From contig NZ_OY735138.1 of the NCBI RefSeq assembly GCF_963457605.1, forward strand, positions 146,843-210,842: DNA of 64,000 bases, read 5' to 3'. A model generated the notes under the pieces. That model did no database searches. It was not told where the DNA came from and saw nothing but the letters and a program-made list of their open reading frames with translations. This document shows positions 26,862 to 36,519 of this stretch, piece by piece. Every line of letters begins with the position of its first letter. Within the stretch, counting starts at the first letter, position 1. The stretch comes from an uncultured Gellertiella sp. (GTDB lineage Bacteria > Pseudomonadota > Alphaproteobacteria > Rhizobiales > Rhizobiaceae). The position numbers and the translations under genes are program-made.

Positions 26862-29000
26862 ATGCCGATCCGGCCCGCCGTGCAGAGCAAAGGCCCGCGG
26901 ACCCGCTGGGTTGTGGTGGCACTGCTGCTGTTTGCCAGTTTCATCTTCTCGCTGACGGCGATCACCTACCATATCATCACCGAAATGGTGTCGACCGCCA
27001 CCCGCATCGATGATGCGCGCGCCGCACGGGCTGCCGAGATCGCGCTGGTCTCGATGAAAGCCAAGATGGGCGATACCCTGACCGACAATGCCGCCTGGGA
27101 CGAGGCCTTCGAGGCACTTGCGGCACCGGATCCCCGCCCGTGGATCTACAAGACCTGGGGGCGTCTGACGGTCGACTACGTCCTTTATGACGGCATGGCG
27201 ATCTTCAACCATGATGGCAGCCCGCTGGCCGCCTTTCTGAAGGACAAGCCCTTCTCCCCCACCAGCTATTTCGGCCCCGAACTGGCGAAACTCCAGGCCC
27301 GCGCCCATGACAATCCACAGTCTCCGGTGGTGAGCTTCCTTCAGACCGGAGACGGACCGGCGGTGGTCGGCATGGAAGCCATCGAGCCCTCGACCATGGA
27401 TGGTGACCCCGGCACGCTGAAACTGCTGCTGTTCGTCAAATGGCTGAACAAGGCGGCACTGGCCGATATCAGCCAGCAGCACGGCCTGCGCGACCTCGCG
27501 CTCGGAGCCCCGCATTCCGGTCATGGCCTTGTCGTGCCGGTGTTCAGCGCCGATGGCGACAGGGTGGCGGAACTGTCCTGGCAAAGCGAAGAGCAGGGGG
27601 CGAAACTCTATGCCAGGGTGCGGCCCTTCCTTTATGCGGGTCTGGCGCTGCTGGTGGCCTTTCTGCTGGTCGCCGTCTATTTTGCCCGGCTGGAAGCCAT
27701 CCGCCTGCGGGGATCGGCGACCATGTCCTGGTTTCTCGCCACCCATGACCAGCTGAGCGGGCTCTTGAACCGCAGCGGCTTTTTCCACGCCATCGACAAT
27801 GACCATGCTGGCGAACATGTGCTGTTGCTGATGGATCTCGACGGCTTCAAGGCGGTCAACGATACCTGGGGCCATCCCGTCGGCGACAAGCTGATCCAGC
27901 GGGTGGCGGAGGCGCTGGCCGGCTGCCATCCCGATGTCGATCACGTCGCCCGTTTCGGCGGCGACGAATTTGCCATCGTCTCCTCGCAGCCCGACAGCGC
28001 CGGGGCAATCATCAATGCCGTGCTGGATATATTCACCGTCCCCTTTACCATCGACGGCCATACGGTCGAGGTGGGGGTCAGCATCGGCCATGCCCTGTCC
28101 GGCGAGGGTATTTCGAGCAGCGAATTGCTGCGCCGCGCCGATCTGGCCCTCTATCACGCCAAGGACAGCGGCAAGAAGCGGGCGGTCGGCTATACGCTGG
28201 AGCTTGACGAGGCCAAGGTGCGCGAGGCAAGGCTGGAAGTCGAATTGCGCAATGCGATGCGGGTCGGCGAGGTTCATCCCTATTTCCAGCCGCTCTATGA
28301 TGCCGCCACCCGGGAGATCATCGGCGTCGAGGCGCTGGCGCGCTGGACGGGGCGTCAGGACCCGGTGCCTCCAGACGTGTTCATCGCCCTTGCGGAAAAA
28401 TGCGGGTTGATCGACACGCTCGGGGCCACCCTGCTGGAGGAGAGCCTGAAACAGGCCGGCAAATGGGTCAGGCTGCGCCTGTCGGTGAATGTATCACCGC
28501 TGCAGCTGTGCAATCCCGGCTTTGCCCTGCAGGTCGAGGCGCTGCTGAAGAAGACCAGCTTCGATCCCCGCCGCCTGACGCTGGAGGTCACCGAAAGCGT
28601 GCTGATCGCCAATCCCGACCAGGCCCGGCGCACCATCGCGGCGCTGAAGCAGATCGGCGTCAGCTTCGCGCTGGACGATTTCGGCAGCGGCTATGCCAGT
28701 ATCGGCGTGCTGCGCCAGTTCGGCTTCGACCGGATCAAGATCGACCGCTCGCTGGTCAAGGCAGCGGAGGTGGATGAAAGCGGCCTTGGCGTGGTCCGCG
28801 CCACCGTGGCGCTGGCCACCGCGATGAATGTGCCGGTGACCGCCGAGGGCATCGAGAATGCCGCCCAGGCGGACATGTTGCGCGATGCGGGCTGCGACCA
28901 GCTGCAGGGCTTCCTGTTCAGCCGCCCCGTCACCGCCGCCGCCATCGACATGGGCCAGAGCCTCGACACCGTCAAGCGCAGCCTGAAGGCGTTTGGGTAG
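26862..29000 (+). CDS. CHASE4-GGDEF-EAL c-di-GMP turnover protein
   Basis: The product (712 aa) has an N-terminal membrane segment, a periplasmic CHASE4-like domain (DNAAWDEAFEAL, VDYVLYDGMAIFN), a second membrane segment at about 250-275, then GGDEF (intact at about residues 366-370 in RFGGDEFAIVS) and EAL (intact at 490-492, VEALARW, with DDFGSGYAS and AEGIE). Both active sites look intact, so it could make or break c-di-GMP. The frame is open from a TTG at 26739; the ATG at 26862 is preferred because the membrane segment follows at a normal distance, though its ribosome site is weak. Confidence 0.9.
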   Translation: MPIRPAVQSKGPRTRWVVVALLLFASFIFSLTAITYHIITEMVSTATRIDDARAARAAEIALVSMKAKMGDTLTDNAAWDEAFEALAAPDPRPWIYKTWGRLTVDYVLYDGMAIFNHDGSPLAAFLKDKPFSPTSYFGPELAKLQARAHDNPQSPVVSFLQTGDGPAVVGMEAIEPSTMDGDPGTLKLLLFVKWLNKAALADISQQHGLRDLALGAPHSGHGLVVPVFSADGDRVAELSWQSEEQGAKLYARVRPFLYAGLALLVAFLLVAVYFARLEAIRLRGSATMSWFLATHDQLSGLLNRSGFFHAIDNDHAGEHVLLLMDLDGFKAVNDTWGHPVGDKLIQRVAEALAGCHPDVDHVARFGGDEFAIVSSQPDSAGAIINAVLDIFTVPFTIDGHTVEVGVSIGHALSGEGISSSELLRRADLALYHAKDSGKKRAVGYTLELDEAKVREARLEVELRNAMRVGEVHPYFQPLYDAATREIIGVEALARWTGRQDPVPPDVFIALAEKCGLIDTLGATLLEESLKQAGKWVRLRLSVNVSPLQLCNPGFALQVEALLKKTSFDPRRLTLEVTESVLIANPDQARRTIAALKQIGVSFALDDFGSGYASIGVLRQFGFDRIKIDRSLVKAAEVDESGLGVVRATVALATAMNVPVTAEGIENAAQADMLRDAGCDQLQGFLFSRPVTAAAIDMGQSLDTVKRSLKAFG

Positions 29001-29006
29001 ATTTGG

Positions 29007-29972
29007 TCAGGCGGCGGCATGACGCGCGGCGATCACCCGGGCGATCCAGGCGCAGGTGATCAGCTGGATCTGGTGGAAGATCATCAAGGGCAGCACGATC
29101 GCCCCGAGGCTCTGGCCGGCGAAGATCACGCCCGCCATCGGCACGCCGGAGGCGAGCGACTTCTTCGAGCCGCAGAACATCGCGGTGATCCGGTCGGGGG
29201 CGCTGAAGCCCATCAGCCTGCCGCCCGCCGAGGTTAGCACCAGCACCAGTGCCAGGATCGCCGCATCGGCGGCGACAAGCAGCGCGAGATCGGAAAGCGC
29301 CACCGTCTTCCAGATGCCTTCCACCACCGCCTCGCTGAAGGCGAGATAGACGACGAGCAGGATCGAGCCGCGGTCGAAGGGCATCAGCAGCCCCTTGCGG
29401 GCCCGCACCCAGGTGCCGATCCACGGCTGCAGCAGCTGGCCCGCGACAAAGGGCAGGAACAGCTGCGTCATGATCTTGACCAGGATACTGCCGGAAAAGC
29501 CGATATGCCCGCCGGTTGAAAACAAGAGCGCCACCAGCAGCGGCGTCAGCACCATGCCGAAGATGTTGGAGGCCGAGGCCGCGCAGATCGCGGCCGGCAC
29601 ATTGCCGCCGGCAATCGAGGTGAAGGCAATCGACGACTGCACGGTGGAGGGCAGCACGCAGAGATAGAGCAGGCCGAAATAGAGCGGCGCCGGGATCAGC
29701 CACGGCGACAGCAGCCCGAGCGCCAGCCCGATCAGCGGAAACACCACGAAGGTCATCACCAGCACGAAGAGCTGCAGCCGCCAGTGCAGGAAGCCTGATA
29801 TCACCACATCCGTCGACAGCCGCGCCCCGTGCAGGAAGAACAAGAGCCCGATGGCAACGACCGCAAGATCCGCAAGCCACCCCGCCGCCACGCCGGAAGC
29901 TGGAAGAACACTCGCCAGCAACACCGCACCGACCAGCAGCAACGTAAAGGTATCAGGCAGCAATCGGCGCAT
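29007..29972 (-). CDS. BASS-family transporter (SBF-like, YfeH type)
   Basis: This is a polytopic inner-membrane protein of about 321 aa with nine or ten hydrophobic segments, related to bile acid:sodium symporters. Family-like stretches are LLFFLHGARLSTDVV, CVLPSTVQSSIAFTSIAGGN and FCGSKKSLASGVPMA. Bacterial members carry organic acids or are unassigned. Starts at 30014, 29978 and 29972 are possible; GAGAG six bases ahead favours 29972. It lies downstream of the amidase gene on the same strand, so uptake of an amide-derived acid is possible but inferred. Confidence 0.85.
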   Translation of the reverse strand: MRRLLPDTFTLLLVGAVLLASVLPASGVAAGWLADLAVVAIGLLFFLHGARLSTDVVISGFLHWRLQLFVLVMTFVVFPLIGLALGLLSPWLIPAPLYFGLLYLCVLPSTVQSSIAFTSIAGGNVPAAICAASASNIFGMVLTPLLVALLFSTGGHIGFSGSILVKIMTQLFLPFVAGQLLQPWIGTWVRARKGLLMPFDRGSILLVVYLAFSEAVVEGIWKTVALSDLALLVAADAAILALVLVLTSAGGRLMGFSAPDRITAMFCGSKKSLASGVPMAGVIFAGQSLGAIVLPLMIFHQIQLITCAWIARVIAARHAAA

Positions 29973-30090
29973 CGGCATCTCTCTCGACAGCGGCAACAAC
30001 CGATCCCCGATCACTGCTTCGCGGCAAGACCGATATCAAGTTTGCGGCTCGATCTCCAGCCATTGGTTGGGGCAGGCGCCTCGCCCGGGT

Positions 30091-31560
30091 TCAGCCAAGC
30101 CGCGACACATGCAGGGGAGGAATCCGTTGCGCCCAGGGGAGCGCCTGTTCGAGTTCGGCACCGAGGCCGATCAGGTATTCCTCGTGGCCGGGGCGGGCGG
30201 CGAGCTGGATGCCGATGGGCAGGCCGCCCGAATGCATGGCGAGCGGCAGCGAGATTGCCGGGGCGCCGCAGACATTGGCCCAGACCATGAACTGGCAGGG
30301 GCGCTGCTCATATTGCAGGAATTCCAGCGCCGGCTTGTCGATATTCATCCCGTATGTGCCGTTCGGCCTGGCGACATCGGCGCAGGTGGGGCTGAGCCAG
30401 ATGTCGAAGGTCGAGAACCACCGGCCGATCTGGCGGCGGAAACGGTTGAGGTTTTCGATGGCCTGCTGATAGTCGTCAGCGGTGCGGGTCTTTGCAAATT
30501 CGTAGAAGGCCAGCGTTGCCCGCTCCACCGTATCCGGCCCGACCCTGCGGCCTGAACGCGCCCCGAGACGGTCGAGATTGCGGTCGAAGCGGAAATACCA
30601 GAGCTCGGTGAGGCTTGCATCCATCTCAGAAAGATCGAAATCCGGGGCGGACTGTTCCACCTGGTGGCCCAGCGTTTGCAGCATCGACGCCGTCTTTTCC
30701 ACCGCTGCGGCGATTTCCGGATCGACGGGTGCGTCCATCAGCGGGGTGGCGGACCAGCCGATGCGCAAGGGGCGACCGGAGCCATTGAGGTAGCTCGCAT
30801 AGGGACGCGGCGACTGCCGAATGATGAAGGGGTCACCCGGTTGCGGCTTGCCCAGCGCATCGAGCATCACGGCCGTATCCCGCATCGTGCGGCTGACGAC
30901 AGAGGGCTGCGACATGCCGAAGCCGGCCTCGTCGCGGGCGGGTCCCATCGACACACGACCGCGCGAGGGATGCAGGCCAACGGTGCCGCACCAGGCGGCG
31001 GGGCCACGGGTGGAGCCGCCGAGATCGGACGCATGGGCAACCGGCACCATGCCGGAGGCAACCGCAGCAGCGGCCCCGCCTGAAGATCCGGAGGTGGAAT
31101 AGCCCTGTTTCCATGGATTGGAGGTCGCCCCATAGAGCAGCGTGTCGGCACAGAGCGCCATGGAGAATTCCGGCGTGTGGCTGCGACCCACCAGATTGAC
31201 GCCGCTTGCCTTGACCAGACGGCCGAAATTGCTGTCTTCCGGCACCACATAATCCCGGCAGAGCCGCGAACTGTATTCGAGCCTGCGCCCGGCGAAATGC
31301 TCGCCGACATCCTTGATCAGGAAGGGCACGCCGCGCATCGGCCCGGCTTCGAGATCGGGCTCGGGAGCGGTGAAATGATCCTCATAGGTCTCGATGACGG
31401 CATTGACCACGGGATTGGCGCGGGCAATCGCCTCACGGGCCGATTGCGCCACCTCGCGGGCGGTCATCTCGCCGGCGGCAATCAGTGCGGCCAGCGCCAC
31501 GCCGTCAAGTGCTGCATAGGCTTCGGGCGAGAGGACGGATTTTGCAGTGTCGCGGCTCAT
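30091..31560 (-). CDS. Amidase (amidase signature family)
   Basis: This 489-aa cytosolic enzyme hydrolyses amides through a Ser-cisSer-Lys triad. The catalytic Lys is in GVPFLIKDVGE, the cis-Ser region in YSTSGSSGGAAAAVASG, and the nucleophile Ser in DLGGSTRGPAAW. The region after GSTRGPAAW (GTVGLHPSRGRV) is typical. The substrate cannot be read from sequence. It lies upstream of the BASS-type transporter on the same strand and downstream of a LysR gene, suggesting a small catabolic unit. Confidence 0.93.
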   Translation of the reverse strand: MSRDTAKSVLSPEAYAALDGVALAALIAAGEMTAREVAQSAREAIARANPVVNAVIETYEDHFTAPEPDLEAGPMRGVPFLIKDVGEHFAGRRLEYSSRLCRDYVVPEDSNFGRLVKASGVNLVGRSHTPEFSMALCADTLLYGATSNPWKQGYSTSGSSGGAAAAVASGMVPVAHASDLGGSTRGPAAWCGTVGLHPSRGRVSMGPARDEAGFGMSQPSVVSRTMRDTAVMLDALGKPQPGDPFIIRQSPRPYASYLNGSGRPLRIGWSATPLMDAPVDPEIAAAVEKTASMLQTLGHQVEQSAPDFDLSEMDASLTELWYFRFDRNLDRLGARSGRRVGPDTVERATLAFYEFAKTRTADDYQQAIENLNRFRRQIGRWFSTFDIWLSPTCADVARPNGTYGMNIDKPALEFLQYEQRPCQFMVWANVCGAPAISLPLAMHSGGLPIGIQLAARPGHEEYLIGLGAELEQALPWAQRIPPLHVSRLG

Positions 31561-31790
31561 CGGTCATAACCCCACGCGCAAACTGCAGATATGGCAGGAG
31601 GGCAGGTGGCTGCTGTCGCTGGCAGGGACGGGTCCGGCCACTGGCGGGCTTGCAGGAAAGACATGGGTTGGCATTGCTCCGGAACGCGGCTTTCGGGACT
31701 GGCCGCACCCGCGATGCAGCCTCTTGTCCCGGGAGCTTCGAACAGCGATTAACGCAAAGCAAATGCTCGTTTCATATCAATTCATGCCCG

Positions 31791-32702
31791 TCAGGCATGA
31801 AATTGCGGGCTGATCGGGGCCTGTTCCGCGAGCATGAATTCGATGAACAGCCGCGAGGCCTGCGAAATATGGGTGGGCGACCAGATCGCCAGGGTTTCCA
31901 CCCCTTCGGCAAGGCCGGATATCGGGATCGACACCACGTCGCGCAGCGACAGATATTGCTGGCAATCGGGATAGATGGTGAGCCCGGCCCCGGCGGCGAC
32001 CAGGCCGAAGATTGCCACGCTTTCCTCGACTTCCTGGCCGATGCGGATCGGCACCTGCGCCGCCTCGAAGACCCGGGTGAGGTAGCCGAAATAGGTCTTC
32101 CAGAGGTCCGGCCCGCCGAGGATCAGCGGTTCGCCCGCCAGTTCGGCAATGGTCAGGGTCTGGCTGCGGGCCAGGGGATGGCTGACATGCATCATCGCAT
32201 TCAGGCCATAATGGCCGGTGCGGACATGGTTATAGTCCGGATGGCTGAAGGGTCCCATGGCAAAGCCGACATCGATCGCCCCCTGTTCCAGAGCCAGCAC
32301 CTGACCTTCCCGCGTGGCGGAGCGGTAGCGGAAGCGGATCTCGGGGAACCGGGCGCGAAACCGGTTGAGGATATGCGGGACTTCCGCCTGCACGGCAAAG
32401 TCGTTGACGCCGATGGCAACTTCGCCGGCCATGCCCTCGCCGACCCGCTTGGCACGGCGGATCCAGCGGTCGAAATGGGCGACCACCTCGCGGCATTCCT
32501 CCAGCAGCAACCGGCCCTCCGGCGTCAGCTTGACGCTGCGGGTGGTGCGCGACAAGAGCGGCAGGTTCAGGTCCGCTTCCATCTTCGCCACGGTCCGGCT
32601 GACGGCCGATTGCGTGGTGTGCAATATATTGGCCGCTCCGGAAAAACTCATCACTTCGGCAACCGCAATGAAGGTGCGGGCCTGTCGGAGGTCCCAATGC
32701 AT
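31791..32702 (-). CDS. LysR-family regulator (MHWDLR subgroup)
   Basis: This 303-aa regulator starts MHWDLRQARTFIAVAEVMSF, with the helix-turn-helix through TTQSAVSRTVAKME, and an effector domain ending VAAGAGLTIYPDCQQYL. The start at 32702 is chosen because the paralogue at 54120-55052 starts with the same MHWDLR; the longer frame to 32756 is less likely. It precedes the amidase and BASS genes on the same strand and is divergent from the XRE-cupin gene. Effector unknown. Confidence 0.92.
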   Translation of the reverse strand: MHWDLRQARTFIAVAEVMSFSGAANILHTTQSAVSRTVAKMEADLNLPLLSRTTRSVKLTPEGRLLLEECREVVAHFDRWIRRAKRVGEGMAGEVAIGVNDFAVQAEVPHILNRFRARFPEIRFRYRSATREGQVLALEQGAIDVGFAMGPFSHPDYNHVRTGHYGLNAMMHVSHPLARSQTLTIAELAGEPLILGGPDLWKTYFGYLTRVFEAAQVPIRIGQEVEESVAIFGLVAAGAGLTIYPDCQQYLSLRDVVSIPISGLAEGVETLAIWSPTHISQASRLFIEFMLAEQAPISPQFHA

Positions 32703-32847
32703 GTCACGTCTCGCTTTCCATCTGCGGACAGGCCGTCCATCCATCCCGAGGGACATGGCGTCGCGGCTGTCGCTTGCAGGATAGCAAGACCCGGTATCGG
32801 TTACAATTTTGAACAGATCAGAGCCAAGCTGCTGATATCACACCACC

Positions 32848-32869
32848 CATGTCAAATTTGTTGACCATG
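32848..32869. promoter_or_regulatory. Inverted repeat upstream of XRE-cupin gene
   Basis: CATGTCAA (32848-32855), ATTTG, then TTGACCATG (32861-32869) form a near-perfect inverted repeat, followed by two more TTGAC words (32871, 32879). It could be an operator for the XRE-cupin regulator, the LysR protein, or a -35 element. Assignment is tentative. Confidence 0.4.
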
Positions 32870-32992
32870 CTTGACATCTTGACGGGGAAAATGTCCTGAT
32901 CCGGATCGATGGCACCCGTACTGACGCCCGTCGCGCATAAGTGGCGGTGATGATGGGACGGATGCCCAATCGCAAGGGGAGCGTGTGACGCT

Positions 32993-33580
32993 ATGGCTTC
33001 GGCAAGATCAGGCGAGGGCGGGGCGATGGCCTCGACGGAAAATGTCGGCATGCGGCTGCGGGCGGCGCGCGACCGCTTCGGCCTGTCGCAGCGCAAGCTC
33101 GGCAAGCTGAGCGGCGTCAGCAATGCGACGATCTCGCTGATCGAACAGAACCGGCTGAACCCGTCAATCGGCATTCTCGTCAAGCTCCTGGAGGCCTTTC
33201 CGCTCAGCATGGCGGAGTTCTGGCAATTGCCGGATACCAGCCCGCAGAAAGTCTTCTACCGGGTCGAGGATCTGAAAAAGGTGGTGAGCAAGAAAGTCAC
33301 CTTCTGGCAGGTCGGTGGCGGCGTTTCAGACGGGTTGATGATCTTTCAATATGAGCGCTACCAGCCCGGTGCCGATTCCGGCACGACGCAACTGAAGGGG
33401 GAGTGTCGCGAATCCGGCTTCCTGATTTCGGGCCGCATCGAGCTGACCGTCGGTGACGAGCGGCGGGTGATGCATCCCGGCGAGGCCTATTATTTCCGGG
33501 GCGACATTCCGCATCGCTTCCGGGTAATCGGCGACGAGGAGGCGGTGATGGTCTCCTGCACGGTACCTCCGGCTTTCTGA
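32993..33580 (+). CDS. XRE-family regulator with C-terminal cupin (PuuR-like)
   Basis: The 195-aa product has an N-terminal helix-turn-helix (about residues 20-75, LRAARDRFGLSQRKLGKLSG, then NATISLIEQNRLNPS) and a C-terminal cupin (about 115-190, SGFLISGRIELTVGDE, GEAYYFRGDIPHRF). This layout is that of PuuR and relatives, which sense amines or small metabolites. An alternative ATG is at 33026. The gene ends before a strong terminator at 33701-33742. Confidence 0.9.
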   Translation: MASARSGEGGAMASTENVGMRLRAARDRFGLSQRKLGKLSGVSNATISLIEQNRLNPSIGILVKLLEAFPLSMAEFWQLPDTSPQKVFYRVEDLKKVVSKKVTFWQVGGGVSDGLMIFQYERYQPGADSGTTQLKGECRESGFLISGRIELTVGDERRVMHPGEAYYFRGDIPHRFRVIGDEEAVMVSCTVPPAF

Positions 33581-33700
33581 GCGGCCTCGCCACCCTTGAG
33601 TAGATTCCGGGGCTTTGCCTCCTGCGCGGTGCTGCCTACACTTTTGGCCAGCGAGGCGGACCACGGTCAGTGTCGCCAACACCCCGGGATGGGGGAAGAA

Positions 33701-33742
33701 GAGCGCAGATCCTTCTGGCGGAGGGACTGCGCTCCTTTTTTT
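33701..33742 (+). terminator. Rho-independent terminator after XRE-cupin gene
   Basis: GAGCGCAG (33701-33708) pairs with CTGCGCTC (33727-33734), with a second inner stem CCTTC/GGAGG, and is followed by a run of seven T (33736-33742) on the plus strand. It also separates this transcript from the convergent phosphoketolase gene. Confidence 0.85.
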
Positions 33743-33758
33743 GCCGCAGAAAGGACGG

Positions 33759-36131
33759 TCAGGCCGTCCAGCGCCAGCCGAGGATTTCCGGCATGTCCTC
33801 GCCATGTTCACCGATATGGAGCTTGTGGCGCTGCATCGTGGCGAAATAGCGCGCCTGTTCGCGATGCACCCGGTCCCTGAAGCGGGGAATGCGGGCGATG
33901 GCATCGAGCGCCAGCTGGAAGCGGTCGATATTGTTGATGACAGCCATGTCGAAGGGCGTGGTGGTGGTGCCTTCCTCCTTGTAGCCCCTGACATGGATAT
34001 TGTCGTGGTTATGGCGGCGGTAGGTCAGCCGGTGGATCAGGGCGGGATAGCCGTGGAAGGCAAAGATCACCGGCCTGTCGCGGGTAAACAGCGCGTCGAA
34101 CTCCTCCTCTTCCAGCCCGTGCGGATGTTCCGAGCGCGGCTGCAGCACCATGAGGTCGACGACATTGACGAAGCGGATGCGGATGTCCGGCACATAGGTT
34201 TTCAGCAGCTTCACGGCGGCCAGCGCCTCCAGCGTCGGCACGTCACCGGCAGAGGCGATCACCACATCCGGCTCGCCCGCATCACTCGCCCAGTGCCAGA
34301 TCCCCGCCCCCGCCGCGCAATGGCGCTCGGCGGCATCGATATCGAGCCACTGCCATTCCGGCTGCTTGCCCGCGACGATGACATTGATGTAGTTGCGGCT
34401 GCGCAGGCAGTGATCGGCGACCGCCAGCAGGCAATTGGCGTCGGGCGGCAGGTAGATGCGGGCGATATCCGCCTTCTTGTTGGCGATGAGGTCGATGAAG
34501 CCGGGGTCCTGATGGGAAAAGCCGTTGTGATCCTGCCGCCAGACATGCGAGGTCAGGAGGTAGTTCAGCGAGGCAATCGGCTTGCGCCACGGGATGTCGC
34601 GGCAGACCTTCAGCCATTTCGCATGCTGGTTGACCATGGAATCGACGATGTGGATGAAGGCCTCGTAGCAGGAAAACAGCCCGTGCCGCCCGGTGAGCAG
34701 ATAGCCCTCCAGCCAGCCCTGGCAGAGATGTTCGGACAGCACCTCCATCACCCGCCCATCCTGCGCGAGATCGAGATCGACCGACTGGACCTCGCCCATC
34801 CACGCCTTGCCCGCGACCTCATAGACGGCATTGAGCCGGTTGGAGGCGGTTTCATCCGGGCCGAAGATCCGGAAATTGGCACGCTTGAGATTGGCCTTCA
34901 TGATGTCGCGGAGGAAATGTCCGAGCACCCGCGTCGCCTCCGCCTCGATGGCACCCGGCGCGGGCACCGCCACCGCATGGGTGCGGAAATCCGGCATGAT
35001 CAGCGCCTGCATCAGCTCGCCGCCATTGGCATGCGGGTTTGCCCCCATGCGGCTCGGGCCGGTCGGGGCCAGTGCCTGCAATTCTTCGCGCAGCGTGCCG
35101 TTTCCGTCGAAAAGCTCGTCCGGCCGGTAGCTCTTCATCCAGTCTTCGAGCAGCTTCAGGTGTTCGGGCGAATTGATTTTGGCAATCGGCACCTGATGGG
35201 CCCGCCAGGTGTTTTCGACCGGCTTGCCATCGACCTCCTTCGGTCCTGTCCAGCCCTTCGGCGTGCGGAAGATGATCAACGGAAAGGGCTGCCGGGTGAT
35301 CGCCCTGCCGGCCTCGACATCGTCGCGGGCCTGTTGCTGGATCGCCCGGATCCTTGAAAGCGCCAGATCGAGGGTACGGGCGAGATCCTGATGGACCAGG
35401 GCGGGATCATCGCCCTCGACCACATGTGGTTCGTAGCCATAGCCTTCAAACAGCTTCAGCAACTCCTCGCGGCTGATGCGGGCAAGCAGGGTGGGATTGG
35501 CGATCTTGTAGCCGTTCAGATGCAGGATCGGCAGCACCGCGCCGTCGCGGGCGGGGTTCAGGAACTTGTTGGAATGCCAGCTGGTTGCCAGCGCCCCGGT
35601 TTCCGCCTCGCCGTCGCCGATGATGCAGGAGACGATCAGGCCGGGATTGTCGAAGGCCGCGCCATAGGCATGGGCCAGCGAATAGCCAAGCTCGCCGCCC
35701 TCATGGATCGAGCCCGGCGTTTCCGGCGCCACATGGCTCGGAATGCCCGACGGCCAGGAAAATTGGCGAAACAGCCGGTAAAGCCCGTGCCTGTTGCGCT
35801 CCACTGCCGGATAGCGCTCGGTATAGGAGCCCTCCAGCCAGCTGTTGGCGACCAGTCCCGGCCCGCCATGGCCGGGGCCGATGATGTAGATCATGTCGAG
35901 ATCATTGTCCGTGATCAGCCGGTTGAGGTGAACATAAAGGAAATTCAGGCCCGGCGTCGTGCCCCAGTGGCCGAGCAGCCGGGGCTTGATGTCGGCCATC
36001 GCAAGGGGCCGCTCGAGCAGCGGATTGTCCTTGAGATAGATCTGCCCGACCGAGAGATAATTGGCCGCACGCCACCAGGCGTCCATGCGGGAGAGCTGGT
36101 CGGGGGCGAGAGGATTGGCGGCAACAGGCAT
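33759..36131 (-). CDS. xfp: Xylulose-5-phosphate/fructose-6-phosphate phosphoketolase
   Basis: This thiamine diphosphate enzyme cleaves xylulose 5-phosphate (and often fructose 6-phosphate) with phosphate to acetyl phosphate and a sugar phosphate. Length 790 aa is normal. Visible signatures are [56 protein letters not shown], the ThDP motif [14 protein letters not shown] and, near the C-terminus, [19 protein letters not shown]. The usual partners acetate kinase or phosphotransacetylase are not adjacent. The many long plus-strand frames over it are shadows of its codon bias. Confidence 0.97.
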   Translation of the reverse strand: MPVAANPLAPDQLSRMDAWWRAANYLSVGQIYLKDNPLLERPLAMADIKPRLLGHWGTTPGLNFLYVHLNRLITDNDLDMIYIIGPGHGGPGLVANSWLEGSYTERYPAVERNRHGLYRLFRQFSWPSGIPSHVAPETPGSIHEGGELGYSLAHAYGAAFDNPGLIVSCIIGDGEAETGALATSWHSNKFLNPARDGAVLPILHLNGYKIANPTLLARISREELLKLFEGYGYEPHVVEGDDPALVHQDLARTLDLALSRIRAIQQQARDDVEAGRAITRQPFPLIIFRTPKGWTGPKEVDGKPVENTWRAHQVPIAKINSPEHLKLLEDWMKSYRPDELFDGNGTLREELQALAPTGPSRMGANPHANGGELMQALIMPDFRTHAVAVPAPGAIEAEATRVLGHFLRDIMKANLKRANFRIFGPDETASNRLNAVYEVAGKAWMGEVQSVDLDLAQDGRVMEVLSEHLCQGWLEGYLLTGRHGLFSCYEAFIHIVDSMVNQHAKWLKVCRDIPWRKPIASLNYLLTSHVWRQDHNGFSHQDPGFIDLIANKKADIARIYLPPDANCLLAVADHCLRSRNYINVIVAGKQPEWQWLDIDAAERHCAAGAGIWHWASDAGEPDVVIASAGDVPTLEALAAVKLLKTYVPDIRIRFVNVVDLMVLQPRSEHPHGLEEEEFDALFTRDRPVIFAFHGYPALIHRLTYRRHNHDNIHVRGYKEEGTTTTPFDMAVINNIDRFQLALDAIARIPRFRDRVHREQARYFATMQRHKLHIGEHGEDMPEILGWRWTA

Positions 36132-36519
36132 GATGCATCTCCAGAGGAAAAAGCCGGGGGCGGCAGGCAGGATAGGCCCTGTTCAGCGACCGCCGGGAGC
36201 CCCGGAATGTACTCAAGGCGGCCTGTTTGCTGCGGATGATCAGGGGGGCGATCATCGGGGCGATGATGGGGCCGGTCAGCCGTCAGGCCCTTGCGCCAGA
36301 TCAAGCGGGGGCGGGTTTATCGCACCGCCACGAAGCCATTTCTTTTTTTAGCAATGCAACAGATATTTAATAATTGGATGTAATCATAATATTTGCAAGA
36401 AGGGTGGCGGATGATCCGCCGCGATGGAGGACCTCTCGCGCTGCGGCGAACGGGGGCCCAAGGGTTGGCATGAGCGCCGGCCAGAGCTTCTCTTTCCGCC
36501 CATCCATCGAGGACCTGCC
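36132..36519. other. Intergenic region before chemoreceptor, likely promoters
   Basis: This spacer separates the divergent phosphoketolase and chemoreceptor genes. A short AT-rich part (36335-36400) is the best candidate for promoter sequences. The chemoreceptor frame is open from an ATG at 36424 but has no hydrophobic start there. No other gene was seen. Confidence 0.4.

Noticed and set aside
33615-36239. Plus-strand frames of 580 and 282 codons
   Set aside because: They are antisense to the phosphoketolase gene, which carries every family signature.
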